NCBI GenBank assembly: GCA_027563935.2
Contig: CM050452.1
Location: 35,507,350-35,571,349, forward strand
Source: Costus lasius
Lineage: Eukaryota > Streptophyta > Magnoliopsida > Zingiberales > Costaceae
DNA length: 64,000 nt
Direction: 5' to 3'
The translations under genes were made by a program, and so were the position numbers. The notes below the pieces were generated by a model, which had not been told where the DNA came from, made no database searches, and was given only the letters and a program-made list of their open reading frames with translations. Shown here in pieces: positions 46,787 to 58,438 of this stretch (position 1 is the first letter of the stretch; the number at the start of each line of letters is the position of its first letter).

Positions 46787-49700
46787 CTAATGGTTGAGAA
46801 ATCTCAAACCCATATTATTACAGTGCTTCACATGCTTCTGCTGCGCCAGAGGCTTAGTAAGCGGGTCTGCTAGATTGTCATCTGTATGTACCTTGCAGAC
46901 TTTGATCTCGCCACGATCAATGATCTCCCTGATCCAATGAAACCGTCTCTGTATGTGCTTGGACTTCTGGTGCGACCGTGGTTCCTTTGCCTGTGCTATT
47001 GCTCCAGTGTTATCACAGAAGATAACCAAAGGATCTGCACTCGAAGGAACAACACCAAGTTCCTGAACGAACTTACGAATCCACACTGCCTCCTTGGATG
47101 CTTCCGAGGCTGCAACATACTCGGCTTCTGTTGTGGAATTAGCAACGATTGACTGTTTGAAACTCTTCCACACCACTGCTCCTCCATTCAAGCTAAATAC
47201 ATAGCCTGATTGCGATCGGAAATCATCCTGGTCAGACTGGAACGAAGCGTCAGTATATCCTTCAATACTGAGTTCTTCCTGACCACCATATATCAAGAAC
47301 ATATCTTTGGTCCTCCGAAGATATTTTAAAATGTTCTTGACTGCAATCCAGTGTGCCTGACCTGGATTACTTTGGAACCGACTGGTCACGCTTAACCCGT
47401 AAGCGACGTCTGGGCGAGTACACAACATCGCATACATAATGGATCCAATAGCCGAAGCATAAGGCGTATTGTCCATTTCATCTTTCTCAGTCTGTGTTTG
47501 TGGACACTGACTCTTCGAAAGATTCAGACCATGTCTGACTGGAAGATATCCTCGTTTAGAATTCTCTAAATGAAATCGCTCCAGGACTTTATCGATGTAA
47601 GTACTCTGGCACAGCCCGAGAAGCCTCTTAGATCTATCCCTGTAGATCTTCACACCTAATACATAGGCTGCTTCTCCTAGATCTTTCATCTGGAAACACT
47701 TTCTTAACCATGCCTTAACCGCATGCATTTCAGGAATGTCATTTCCAATGATCAAGATATCATCGACGTAGAGGACTAGGAAAGTAATCACGCTCCCACT
47801 AAACCTCTTATATACACACGGGTCATCCTCGTTCTTGATGAAACCAAATTCAGTGACTGATTCATCAAAACGAATATTCCAGCTCCTAGATGCTTATTTA
47901 AGTCCATAAATGGACTTCTTTAACTTGCATATTTTATGACGATCTGATGGATTAGTGAAACCTTCTGGTTGTGTCATATACACATCCTCATCCAGATTTC
48001 CATTCAGGAAAGCTGTTTTCACATCCATTTGCCAGATCTCATAATCATAATATGCTGCTATCGCGAAAAGAATCCGAATAGACTTAAACATGGCTACAGG
48101 TGAGAAAGTTTCATCATAATCTATCCCGTAGATTTGCTTGAAACCTTTCGCAACTAGCCTGCCTTTATAGGTAACCACGTTACCATCCATGTCAATCTTC
48201 TTCTTGAAGATCCATTTACAGCCTATAGGGATAACTCCCGGAGGCGGATCAACCAAATCCCAAACTTGGTTATCTGACATGGAGTCCATCTCGGCGCGCA
48301 TAGCTTCAAGCCATCTCGCTGACTCTGGTCCACTGACCGCATCCGCATAAGTGAGGGGTTCATCATTATCAATGATGTAGACTCCGTCATAGCGCTCAGG
48401 CTGTCGACGGATCCTTCCCGATCTTCGCGGTTCCCGTGATATCTGAGCCTCAGGTTGTTCAATAACCTGTTCTACCGGCTCAGGCTCATCCAACTGCGCT
48501 TGACTACTTTGTCCTTCCTCTGGATTCTCATCCAGTTTTATTTCTCTCCCACTGGCCTCTTGCAGAAGAAACTCCTTCTCAAGAAATATGGCCGTCCGAG
48601 CAACAAACACCTTGTTCTCTTTGGGATCGAAGAAATAATAACCCTTAGTTTCCTTAGGGTAACCGACAAAGATACATTTCTCAGATCTGCTCTCCAGTTT
48701 CCCAGAGGCGAGCTTTTTGACATAAGCTTCGCAGCCCCAGATCCTGATAAATGTCAAGCTCGGCTGTTTCCCATACCATAACTCATATGGAGTCTTAGAA
48801 ACTGCCTTGGATGGCACTCGGTTTAGTACCTTTGCAGCTGTCTCCAGTGCAAATCCCCAAAAGGAATATGGAAGAGTAGCCTGACTCATCATAGAATGAA
48901 CCATATCAAGTAACGTTCTATTTCTCCTCTCGGACACACCATTCCATTGCGGTGTTCCTGACGGAGTGAGCTGTGAGATAATCCCACACTCCTTCAGATA
49001 GTCAGTAAACGCATGACTCAAGTATTCTCCACCTCGATCAGAACGAAGTGCCTTGATATTTCGGCCTAGCTGATTCTGTACTTCATTCTTGAACTCTTTG
49101 AACTTGTCAAAAGATTCACTTTTATGTCTCATCAGATAGACATACCCATATCTACTGAAATCATCAGTGAAGGTAATGAAGTACTGATAGCCACCTCTGG
49201 CATGTTTACTAAATGGCCCACACACATCACTGTGTATAAGGTCAAGTAAACCTGAAGCCCTTTGACCTTTGTTAGGAAAAGGTGGCTTCGTCATTTTACC
49301 CATTAAACAAGCCTTGCATGTATCAATCTCCTCATAGGAGAATGATTCCAGCAGTCCATGATCATGCAACCGCTTAATGCGCTTCTTGTTAATATGGCCT
49401 AAACAACTATGCCATAGCAAGGTGCTGTCATCAGCATACTTGGCTTTCTTAATATCAACATTTTGTATAGAACATTCCATGTCCAACATGAATAACCCAT
49501 TGTTAATTGAACCAGTTGCATAAACAATATTATCAAAAGATAAAACACACTTTGAAATATTGCATTCAAAGGAAAATCCCTTCCTGACAAGAGCAGGAAT
49601 GGAGATAATATTTTTAGTAATGCTAGGAACAAAGTAACAACTGTTTAGTTCTAATACAAGCCCAGATGGCAAAGAGATGAAATAGTCTCCTACAGCAACA

Positions 49701-50671
49701 GCAGCAACCCGTGCCCCGTTTCCAACTCGTAGGTCCACCTCATGCTGTCCCACCTGCCTTCTTCTCTTGAGTTCCTGTACATTTGAACAAATGTGAACTC
49801 CACATGCAGTGTCCAACACCCATGAAATAGAAGAAGAGGATATCATGACTTCCGTCACATAAATACCTGAGCCAGAAGCAAAGCTTCCCTTCTTATCTCC
49901 TTGGAGCGCTTTACAGTCCTTTTTCCAGTGACCCAGCTGGCCACAGTGGAAACATCTGTATTCCTTTGACCGCTTAACCTTTTGCTTCAGAGCCTTGTTG
50001 TAACTCTTGACAGGGGCCTTGCCCTTCTTCCCCTTCTTCTTGTTCCTAGAAGGAACCATTAGGACAGAGGTCGAAGGCTTTCCCTTCAGAGTCTCCTCAG
50101 TAGTTAAGAGCATATTCAGCAGCTCTGCCGGAGTACAGTCGATTTTGTTCATATTAAAGTTAATAATGAACGCATCGAAAGAGGGCGGGAGAGACTGCAG
50201 AATAATGTCTACAGCAAGCTCCTGATTGATGGTATGCCCCAGTTTCTCTAGAGCCTCCTTGTGCCCAATCATCTTGAGCACGTGAGCTCCCACTGGGCTC
50301 CCTTCAGCCAGTTTGCTCTGAAAGAAAAGTTTGGTCAAATTATAGCGTTCAGTCCTCGCATGTGCAGCATACAGCATCTTGAGGTTCACTATAATCTCTA
50401 TAGCCGACATATCCTCATGCTGACGCTGCAGCGGTGGCGTCATAGACGCTAGCATCAGGCAAGCGACATCAATGCTATCATTGACGTGCTTTTCATAGGC
50501 TTCCCGAACCGCCCTTGCGGCGTTCGGAGCGGGCTGAGGCGGTATTGCCGTCTCGAGGACATACAGTTTCCTCTCTGCCTTAAGAACAATCTTAAGGTGT
50601 CCGAACCAGTCTGAGAAGTTCAGCCCAGCAAACTTCTCCCTTTCCAGTAGGGATCGCACATTGAAGTTCAT
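46787..50671 (-). pseudogene. A6 gag-pol polyprotein, one stop codon
   Basis: One 1295-codon minus-strand frame for Gag, protease, integrase, RT and RNase H, interrupted only by TAA at 47894-47896, where other copies have CAA in YGLKQASRSWN of RT. Gag from ATG 50671; zinc knuckle CFHCGQLGHWKKDC; protease VLDTACG; integrase HHCC and D,D-35-E; RT with KTAFLNGN and YVDD; RNase H to RFLNH and the stop at 46787. Seven open codons precede the ATG up to the predicted splice acceptor at 50693, and joining to the LTR exon (52623-52631) keeps the frame. This is the best template in the window for the family's protein order. The truncated product would lack most of RT and all of RNase H. Confidence 0.92.
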
Positions 50672-50692
50672 GGTGTTCGTTGCTGTAGGTAT

Positions 50693-52475
50693 CTACAACA
50701 ATGCAAGAACAGCAAGGTCAGTATCAATGTCAAGAATAAATCAGGACTTAAGAAGGATTCTTTTTCTCACTATTTTATCCGGCTGAAAAATCCAGCAAAA
50801 CAGCCCGAAAGAGTAGAACTCTTTTAGTGAGATGGGATCCAGATTTCATACTTGGTCTCCGCGTCCCGCTCAGGCGAGATAAGATGCACAGAGAGTACAA
50901 GCACTAATCTCTAGTAGGCTGTCCCAGCCAATCGCCAACCCGTGCGATTCCCCTTCATCTGGGCAATCCAGCCGACTGTGCCAACTGAGTTGGTACAACA
51001 CAGTCTCTGACCCCACAGATGGCTGCCTCCATGTGCTACCATATGCGCCACATATGTAGCCTGCATGGCCAAGCTGACCCGACCTACTCCCTGGACCACC
51101 ACGTGCTATGCTGAGCAACGAGAAGCGATAAATCCCTTCTCTGTAACACACAGGTGTAATCCCGCACCGTCTGAAGATAGATGGACGTGCCCACTGAGTG
51201 GGTACAACACGGCTCCAACGATAATCAGAACAGTGAGGTTTCGCATCAGAAGGCATACGAGCTTGATATTTTAGCGTTGGATTTTAACGGTCTTTTATCT
51301 TCTTCACTATCATGCAATTCCTATGGTGATAGCAGAAGATAAATAAATCATGCTATTCTACTTATTTAAACAATAAAAGAAAGCATGGATCTTATGTGGT
51401 AAAAGCCCATAGCCTAAGTAAGACCTTAATTAACTTAAGTCTTCACTTGCTTTTCTTCATGGGTCTTTTAGCTGCTCATTTGGCCCAAACCAGGGCCCAA
51501 GCGCCATTTGCAGCTGAGGTGCGCCCACCAGGGAAAATGCGCCTGGTCCCAGAGTCGAACTCTGGACCTCCCTCCTGGTCAAGCCACTGCTGCATGCGCC
51601 TCTGCCAAGTGTGCTCTGTGCTCTTGTCTGATTAACTTACAAATTAATCTATCTAGACAAGATTGACACGCAGGTCAATTACACTTTATAAATTAAATAC
51701 AATGTGATACGCAGATCACAATAATTAATTTACAACTTTAATTTCCAGGCACGCAGGCCCCAGCACAGCACACATTTAACATGGGCAGCCCACATAAGAA
51801 TAAATAAACATACATAGGCATCAATCAACATGTGATCCAATCATGAAAATTAAATTTCGAAAACCCCATAGGCATCAATTTTAATTTCCTTATTTGCCCT
51901 ACAACCTTACAACGGTCCATTACTAGGGATCCACTCATCCAACCTTGTCAGATCCACTGCCCTTGCATGCACCAAGTCCTAACTGACTTGAGTCGACCAA
52001 AAGGTCAACCATGCATGCGCCAGGGCCGAACAACCCTCATGAGATCTGGCAAGCGGGTGTGACCCCAGGCCTAACTCATGGTTGTTCACTAGTCGTCTCA
52101 ATCAGACATCGCTACACGCCTGTCTGCAGTCGACCTATAGCCACCAGGTGCTAACGCACAGGTGCTATCTGGTCAACCCATCAAGGCTGTCAGATGGTCT
52201 GATCAGACTGTCTGGATCTAACCTAGGGGATGACTTCAACCCTAATAACCCGTCTAAGGGTTTAAAGCAGGGCCTTAGATCTATAATGAGTCGCGCATGT
52301 AATATAAGTTTTTTTTGAGAAAACATACAATATGCGCCAACAAGAAACATGCGCCAAGGAGAAAAAACATCTCTATCAAGCATGTAAAATTCGCCAACCA
52401 CAACTATCGCATGTAACTTATAGATCTATACATAGGATCACAAAGAAAGCAAACATATTATCATGCAATAACTTG
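50693..52475 (-). other. 5' leader of A6 (predicted mostly intron)
   Basis: Non-coding leader. Stem-loops at 50981-50993 and 51190-51202 match those of A3. Acceptor TTGTTGTAG ends at 50693; the donor GTAAGA follows ATGGCAATG in the LTR (52623-52631), the strongest donor match of the set. It includes the tRNA-like segment 51545-51601. Confidence 0.7.
51545..51601 (-). other. tRNA-like segment with pol III box B in A6 leader
   Basis: A 57-base segment bounded by AGGCGCA on the minus strand (plus TGCGCCT at 51538-51544 and 51595-51601). It contains CCAGAGTTCGACTCTGG, a tRNA T-arm-like hairpin with GTTCGACTC, an exact fit to box B (GWTCRANNC), at 51552-51560. Without the segment the flanks match A3 and A4. 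No anticodon arm or full cloverleaf is evident. Confidence 0.6.
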
Positions 52476-52487
52476 GCTCTGATACCA
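52476..52487 (-). other. Primer binding site of A6
   Basis: TGGTATCAGAGC on the minus strand, two bases from the LTR. Confidence 0.95.
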
Positions 52488-52489
52488 AT

Positions 52490-54156
52490 TGAAAGGGGGT
52501 CCCCACAAGGGGGGGCGAAACCCTAATAGGAGGCGCAACAAAAACTCTAGCGGAATCTAGGGTTTCTAAAAGGATCGCATAGCATGTAATATATTCAACT
52601 TTCAATGAGAAGCGATTCTTACCATTGCCATCGCTTAGATGGTGTCTTGGAAGGAAAGGCGCAAATGCTCCTTCTCCTAAGGTGACGCACACAATTGATG
52701 TCGCCTACTCTTCCTTGGTGCTCCTTGTGCTAGCAAGGCTCCAAGATTGTCTTGCCGAATGGAAAGGGGAGAGATCACCTTGCTTGGCCGAATATTTCCT
52801 CTTGTCGTCTACACTTCTCCACACGAGAATGCAAGCGCCGAATACTCAAGTTGGCGACAAAGGCGTGAAGAGGCAAGTTTCATGAGGCGTGGTCACGTTA
52901 GTGATCATGCTTTCTAAAAATAGAAAGCCTCACCTCCAAATGCGATCATGGGTTTACCCAATCGCAAACTCCTATTAGATTGAACCATGCGCTCAACCAA
53001 TGAGCTGGTTCAAATCGATTTGGTTCAATAACCAAACAAACCAAGCAATCAGTCCAGACCACAATAAACCCTAAGGCTCTTGATCTGACCGTCGATCTCT
53101 TGATGCTCCTGATCTCACCGATCCAGCATCCATTCTCTCAATCGAAGCTTACCGATCTCAAGCCCTAATCAATCAAACATGATCAGACCAGATCTCACTT
53201 ACAATCAGAGATTAAATCCCTTTAAACTGAACCTGAATAATTCAGTCCACACGATCTGACTTAAGTAAGCCATATCATCAAATTGTGCGACCCTGAGGGT
53301 TTCCTTTAAATGTCGGTAACGATAACTCACGTTATCACGATCAGTGAGGGGTATCTAGCAACACATCACTGTCTCCCGATATAAAGGAAAGAGTCTTCCA
53401 AGACTACACCCAAACCATAGCACAAGTGTGAATCCAATTCACAAGGCATGCATCTTTCCTTTGCCACTGGATGTTCTTATTGGACAAGCGTGTCAAGCTT
53501 GTATCTCCAATATGATGAGCATGATTAGATCAGATGAACATAGTCACCTGGGTATGGCCATACTCTTTTCTCAATCATCTCATCCAGGGGGCCCCTTTAG
53601 AACATCACACTCCTTAAACAAGGAGACGACAATCCTATGTCTATCACTAGTGCCCTAACCTGACTCAAGCTCACCATCCAAGATAGTCTATAATCATTAT
53701 GTTTCAAATGATATTGAACTACCTCAAAACAATGACAATCATCATTTAGAAAACACAAGTGATCTCAAGTCAGAGGAAATGTGCCACTTGTCGCATTCAA
53801 GGATTATTCACATTGTGACAAGCAATTGAATAACCTAGTAGGGTCTGTCCAGTACATCCAATGTACCCATGAGTCTACATCTTATTCCATGCTCGAAGCA
53901 TCCTATAAGATTAGAACACATATTAGTCTTAACCATATCAAGGCTGTCTGATGTTCACCAAGATATATCGACTAAGGACTTTACTGCATGTCAGCCTAGC
54001 TGAACAGTACTGAGACATTATTCAGAAGTACACTTATTGCAGCAGACAATGTAACAACCTGAATAACAACCATGCCTTTATAAACATAAAAGTTTATACA
54101 TAATACTGATACAATCCCAAGGCCTCAAACATTAGCCTTAAGGGCATACCCCAACA
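52490..54156 (-). repeat. 5' LTR of A6
   Basis: 1667-base family-A LTR; predicted exon end ATGGCAATG-GTAAGA at 52623-52631. Its 3' end has CCCC/GGGG runs able to pair next to the primer site. Confidence 0.93.
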
Positions 54157-54161
54157 CTTCA

Positions 54162-54638
54162 GACGGTGTGTGATTACACCTGTGTGTTACAGAGAAGGGA
54201 TTTATCGCTTCTCGTTGCTCAGCATAGCACGTGGTGGTCCAGGGAGTAGGTCGGGTCAGCTTGACCTTGTAGGCTACATATTGAGCATATGTTAGCTATA
54301 TGGAGGCAGCCATCTGTGGAATCAGAGACTATGTTGTACTAACTCAGTTGGCACAGTCTGCTGGATTGCCAGATGAAGGGGAATCGCATGGGTTGGCGAT
54401 TGGCATGGATAGCCTACCAGTGATTAGTGCTTGAACTCTCTGTGCATCTTATCTCGCCTGAGTGGGACGCGAAGACCAAGTATGAAATCTGGATCCCATC
54501 TCACTAAAAAGAGTTTTACTCTTTCGGACTGTTTTATTGGATTTTTCAGTCAAATAAAATAGTGAGAAAAGAATCATTCTTAAGTCCTGGATTGATTCTA
54601 ACATGGATACTGACCTTGTTGTTCTTGCAATGTTGTAG
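54162..54638 (+). other. 5' leader of A5, second part
   Basis: Continues the A5 leader after A6. Second stem-loop region reads CTAAC-TCA-GTTGG (one arm base changed, a G-T wobble). Branch-like GATACTGACC (54606-54615) and acceptor TGTTGTAG ending at 54638. Confidence 0.7.
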
Positions 54639-55846
54639 ATTTCTGCAGCAACGAACACCACAGGGCTCAATTTGCGATCCATACTGGAAAAGGAGAAGTT
54701 TGCTGGGCCAAACTTCTCAGACTGGTACAGACAGCTTAAGATTGTTCTTAAGGCTGAGAGGAAACTGTATGTCCTTGAGACGGCAATACCGGCTCAACCC
54801 GCAGCGAACGCCGCAAGGGCGGTTCGGGATGCTTATGAGAAGCACGTCAGTGATAGTACTGATGTCGCTTGCCTTATGCTTGCGTCAATGACGCCAGAGC
54901 TCCAGCGTCAGCATGAGGATTTATCTGCTATTGATATTATAGCAAATCTCAAGATGCTGTATGCTGCACAGGCAAGGACTGAACGCTATAACTTGACGAA
55001 ACTTTTCTTTCAGAGCAAACTGACTGAAGGGAGTCCAGTGGGAGCTCACGTACTCAAGATGATTGGGTACAAGGAGGCTCTAGAGAAACTGGGACACACC
55101 ATCAATCAGGAACTTGTTGTAGACATTATCCTGCAGTCTCTCCCGGCCTCTTTTGATCCGTTCATTATTAATTTTAATATGAACAAGATCGATTGTACTC
55201 CGGCAGAGTTACTGAACATGCTCTGTACCACAAAGCAGACTCTTGAGAAGGGAAAGCCTTCCTCCTTTGTCTTGCTGGTTCCTTCAAGGAACAAGAAGAA
55301 GGGGAAGAAGGGCAAAGCCCCTATCAAGAGCTACAACAAGGCTCTGAAACAAAAGATAAAGCGGTCAAAGGACGGCAGATGTTTCCATTGTGGCCAGCTC
55401 GGTCACTGGAAGAAGGACTGTAAAGCGCTCCAAGGAGAGAAGAAGGGAAGCAAGCCTTTCACTTCTGGCTCAGGTATTTACGTGACTGAAGTCATGGTAG
55501 CTTCTTCTATTTCATGGGTGTTGGACACTGCATGTGGAGTTCACATTTGTTCAAATGTACAGGAACTCAAGAGAAGAAGACAGGTGGGACAGCATGAGGT
55601 GGACCTACGAGTTGGAAACGGGGCACGGGTTGCTGCTGTTGCTGTAGGACAATATAACATCTCTTTACCATCTGGTTTTGTATTAGAACTTGACAATTGT
55701 TATTTTGTACCGAGCATAACTAAGAATATTATCTCTATTCCTGCTCTTGTCAGGAAAGGATTTTCTTTTGAATGCAAAACTTTAAAGTGTTGTATTTCAT
55801 TTGATAATATTGTTTATGCTACTGGCTCAATTAACAATGGGTTATA
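54639..55846 (+). pseudogene. A5 gag-protease, cut by A7
   Basis: Gag frame open from the predicted splice acceptor. The ATG used by A3, A4 and A6 reads ACA here (ACCACAGGG), yet the frame is open back to 54639 as ISAATNTTGLNLRSILEKEKF, which fits Gag N-termini of related plant copia elements. So the start is best explained by the ATG in the LTR at 43609 joined by splicing. Zinc knuckle CFHCGQLGHWKKDC, protease VLDTACG, then the pre-integrase region up to ATGSINNGL, where A7 interrupts at 55847. Downstream integrase coding is not found on the other side of A7. Confidence 0.8.
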
Positions 55847-57531
55847 TGAAGAAACCCCTTTCAAGAGGGGGGCGAAACCCTAAGTAGGCGCATATCATGA
55901 ATTGCGCAAGGAAGCATAGGGTTTGTTGGGATCTTTTGCATGCCATATGATCAACATCATAACTTGTATAGATAAGAAGTAATTCATACCATAGCCATGA
56001 GTGGATGGCGACTTGGAAGTAAAGATCGAAGGGGATCTTCTCCAAAGAAGACACACACCAAAGTGATGAAGACTTCCTTCTTGCGCACCTCTTGTGCTAG
56101 CAAAAGTGCCAAGTTGTCCTTGTGTGGAGAAGATGAGATCTTTGCTAGGGCGATGAAGCTCTCACACTTGCTTGCGTGAACTCCCCTCTACACGAGAGTG
56201 GATCGGCCACACAAAATCAGAACCGAAATGCGTTTTGGCGTTTACAAGTTAAGTGGCGTTACATGACTTCCAATTATGGAAAGTCATGAAGCCATGCGCT
56301 TAAATCCATGCAAACCGCCCAAAAACGCTTTCATCATGAACTATGCGTTCACACATGTGTGAACTGGTTCAATCCTACGGTTCAATGCGTTTGGTACAAA
56401 GACCAAACCAAACCAGCCCAAGCCATGGTCTAGATCTCTCTGAACCAAATGGTTCAAGATCTAACCGTTCATCTCTTGATGCCTTTGATCTCACCGATCT
56501 AGCATCACTACTCTCGATCGAAGCTTACCGATCTCATGCCCTAATCAATCAAACATGACCAGACCAGATCTCACTTACAATCAGAGTTCAAACTCCTTTA
56601 AACTGAATCAAAACAATTCAGTCTACACGATCTGACTCAAGAAAGCCATATCACCAAATTGTGTGACCCTGAGGGTTTCCTTTAAATGTCGGTAACGATA
56701 ACTTACGTTATCACGACCAGTGAGGGGTATCTAGCAACACATCACTGTCTCCCGATATAAAGGAAAAAGTCTTCCAAGACTACACCCAAACCACAGCACA
56801 AGTGTGAATCAACTTCACAAGGCATGCATGTATCCTTTGCCTACTGGATGTTCTTATTGGACAAGCGGGTCAAGCTTGTAACTCCAATATGATGAGCATG
56901 ATCAGATCAGATGAACATAGTCACCTGGGTATGGCCATACACTTTCTCAATCATCTCATCTAGGGGGCCCCTATAGAACATCACACTCCTCAACAAGGAG
57001 ACGGCAATCCTATATCTATCACTAGTGCCCTAACCTGAATCATAATCATTATCCAAGATAGTCTATAACCATTATATTTCAAATGATATTGAACTACCTC
57101 AAAACAATGACAATCATCATTTAGAAACACAAGTGATCTCAAGTCAAAGGACATGTGCCACTTGATGCAAACAAGGATTATTCACATTGTGACAAGTAAT
57201 TGAATATCCTAGTAGGGTCTGTCCAGTACATCCAATGTACCCATGAGTCTACATCTTATTCCATGCTCGAAGCATCCTATAAGATTAGAACACATATTAG
57301 TCTCAATCATATCAAGGCTGTCTCATGTTCACCAAGATATCTCGACTAAGGACATATGCATGTCAGCCTAGCTGAACAGCTTTGAGACATTATTCAGAAG
57401 TATACATATTGCAGCAGACAATGCAACATACTGAATAACAACCATTGCCTTTATAAACATAAAAGTTTATATACATGATACTGATACAATCCCAAGGCCT
57501 CAAACATTAGCCTTAAGGGCATACCCCAACA
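55847..57531 (-). repeat. 3' LTR of A7
   Basis: 1685 bases; on the minus strand TGTTGGGG...GGGTTTCTTCA. Contains ATGGCTATG-GTATGA (55990-55998) and the stem-loop GATAAC-GTAA-GTTATC. Confidence 0.92.
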
Positions 57532-57551
57532 ATCTCCCACTTGCACTTAAT

Positions 57552-58438
57552 CTAATGGTTGAGAAATCTCAAACCCATATTATTACAGTGCTTCTCATGC
57601 TTCTGCTGCGCCAGAGGCTTGGTAAGCGGGTCAGCCAGATTGTCGTCTGTATGAACCTTGCAGATTTTGATCTCGCCACGATCAATGATCTCCCGGATCA
57701 AGTGAAACCGTCTCTGTATGTGCTTGGACTTCTGGTGCGACCGTGGTTCCTTTGCTTGTGCTATAGCTCCAGTGTTATCACAGAAGATAACCAAAGGATC
57801 TGCACTCGAAGGAACGACACCAAGTTCCTGAATGAACTTACGAATCCACACTGCCTCCTTGGATGCTTCCGAGGCTGCAACATACTCAGCTTCTGCTGTG
57901 GAATCAGCAACAGTTGACTGTTTGAAACTTTTCCACACCACTGTTCCACCATTCAAGCTAAAAACATAGCCTGATTGCGATCGGAAATCATCCTGGTCCG
58001 ACTGGAACGAAGCGTCAGTATATCCTTCAATACTGATTTCTTCCTGACCACCATATATCAAGAACATATCTTTGGTCCTCCGCAGATATTTTAAAATGTT
58101 CTTGACCGCAATCCAGTGTGCCTGACCTGGATTACTTTGGAATCGACTGGTCACGCTTAACCCGTAAGCGACGTCTGGGCGAGTACACAACATCGCATAC
58201 ATAATGGACCCAATAGCCGAAGCATAAGGCGTATTGTCCATTTCATCTTTCTCAGTCTGTGTTTGTGGACACTGACTCTTTGAAAGATTCAGACCTTGTC
58301 TGACTGGAAGATATCCTCTTTTAGAATTCTCTAAATGAAATCTCTCCAGGACTTTATCGATATAAGTACTCTGGCACAGCCCGAGAAGCCTCTTAGATCT
58401 ATCCCTGTAGATCTTCACACCTAATACATAGGCTGCTT
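57552..58438 (-). pseudogene. A7 RT tail and RNase H
   Basis: Minus-strand open frame from AAYVLGVKIYRDRSK in the RT thumb region through RNase H (GYTDASF, TAEAEY, FCDNTGA) to RFLNH and the stop. The RT fingers and palm, including YVDD, are missing. One change from the family pattern: TTEAEY reads TAEAEY. The apparent ATG at 58445 lies in the foreign DNA and is not the real start. Confidence 0.88.

Larger units (their letters stand above)
45101..54156 (-). mobile_element. Nearly intact copia element A6
   Basis: Minus-strand 9.06 kb element with both LTRs (45101-46766 and 52490-54156), primer site, leader, single-frame gag-pol, purine tract and target duplication CTTCA (45096-45100 and 54157-54161). 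It is inserted in the A5 leader. About ten differences separate the LTRs (roughly 0.6 percent, counted by eye), so it is young. The only coding defect I found is one stop in RT. Confidence 0.94.
55847..58438 (-). mobile_element. Copia element A7, truncated
   Basis: Minus-strand family-A 3' portion: LTR 55847-57531, purine tract and the pol end to 58438. Left flank TTATA (55842-55846) is the presumed duplication; the right end of the element and its duplication are gone, replaced by unrelated DNA from 58439. Confidence 0.88.

Noticed and set aside
51530..51610. Complete tRNA gene in the A6 leader
   Set aside because: Only a T-arm-like half with box B is seen; no D-arm, anticodon arm or box A that I can recognise.
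54672..55883. A5 gag starting at TTG 54672 and ending at 55883
   Set aside because: TTG is an unlikely start in plants and the last codons are LTR sequence of A7; a spliced start and truncation at 55846 fit better.
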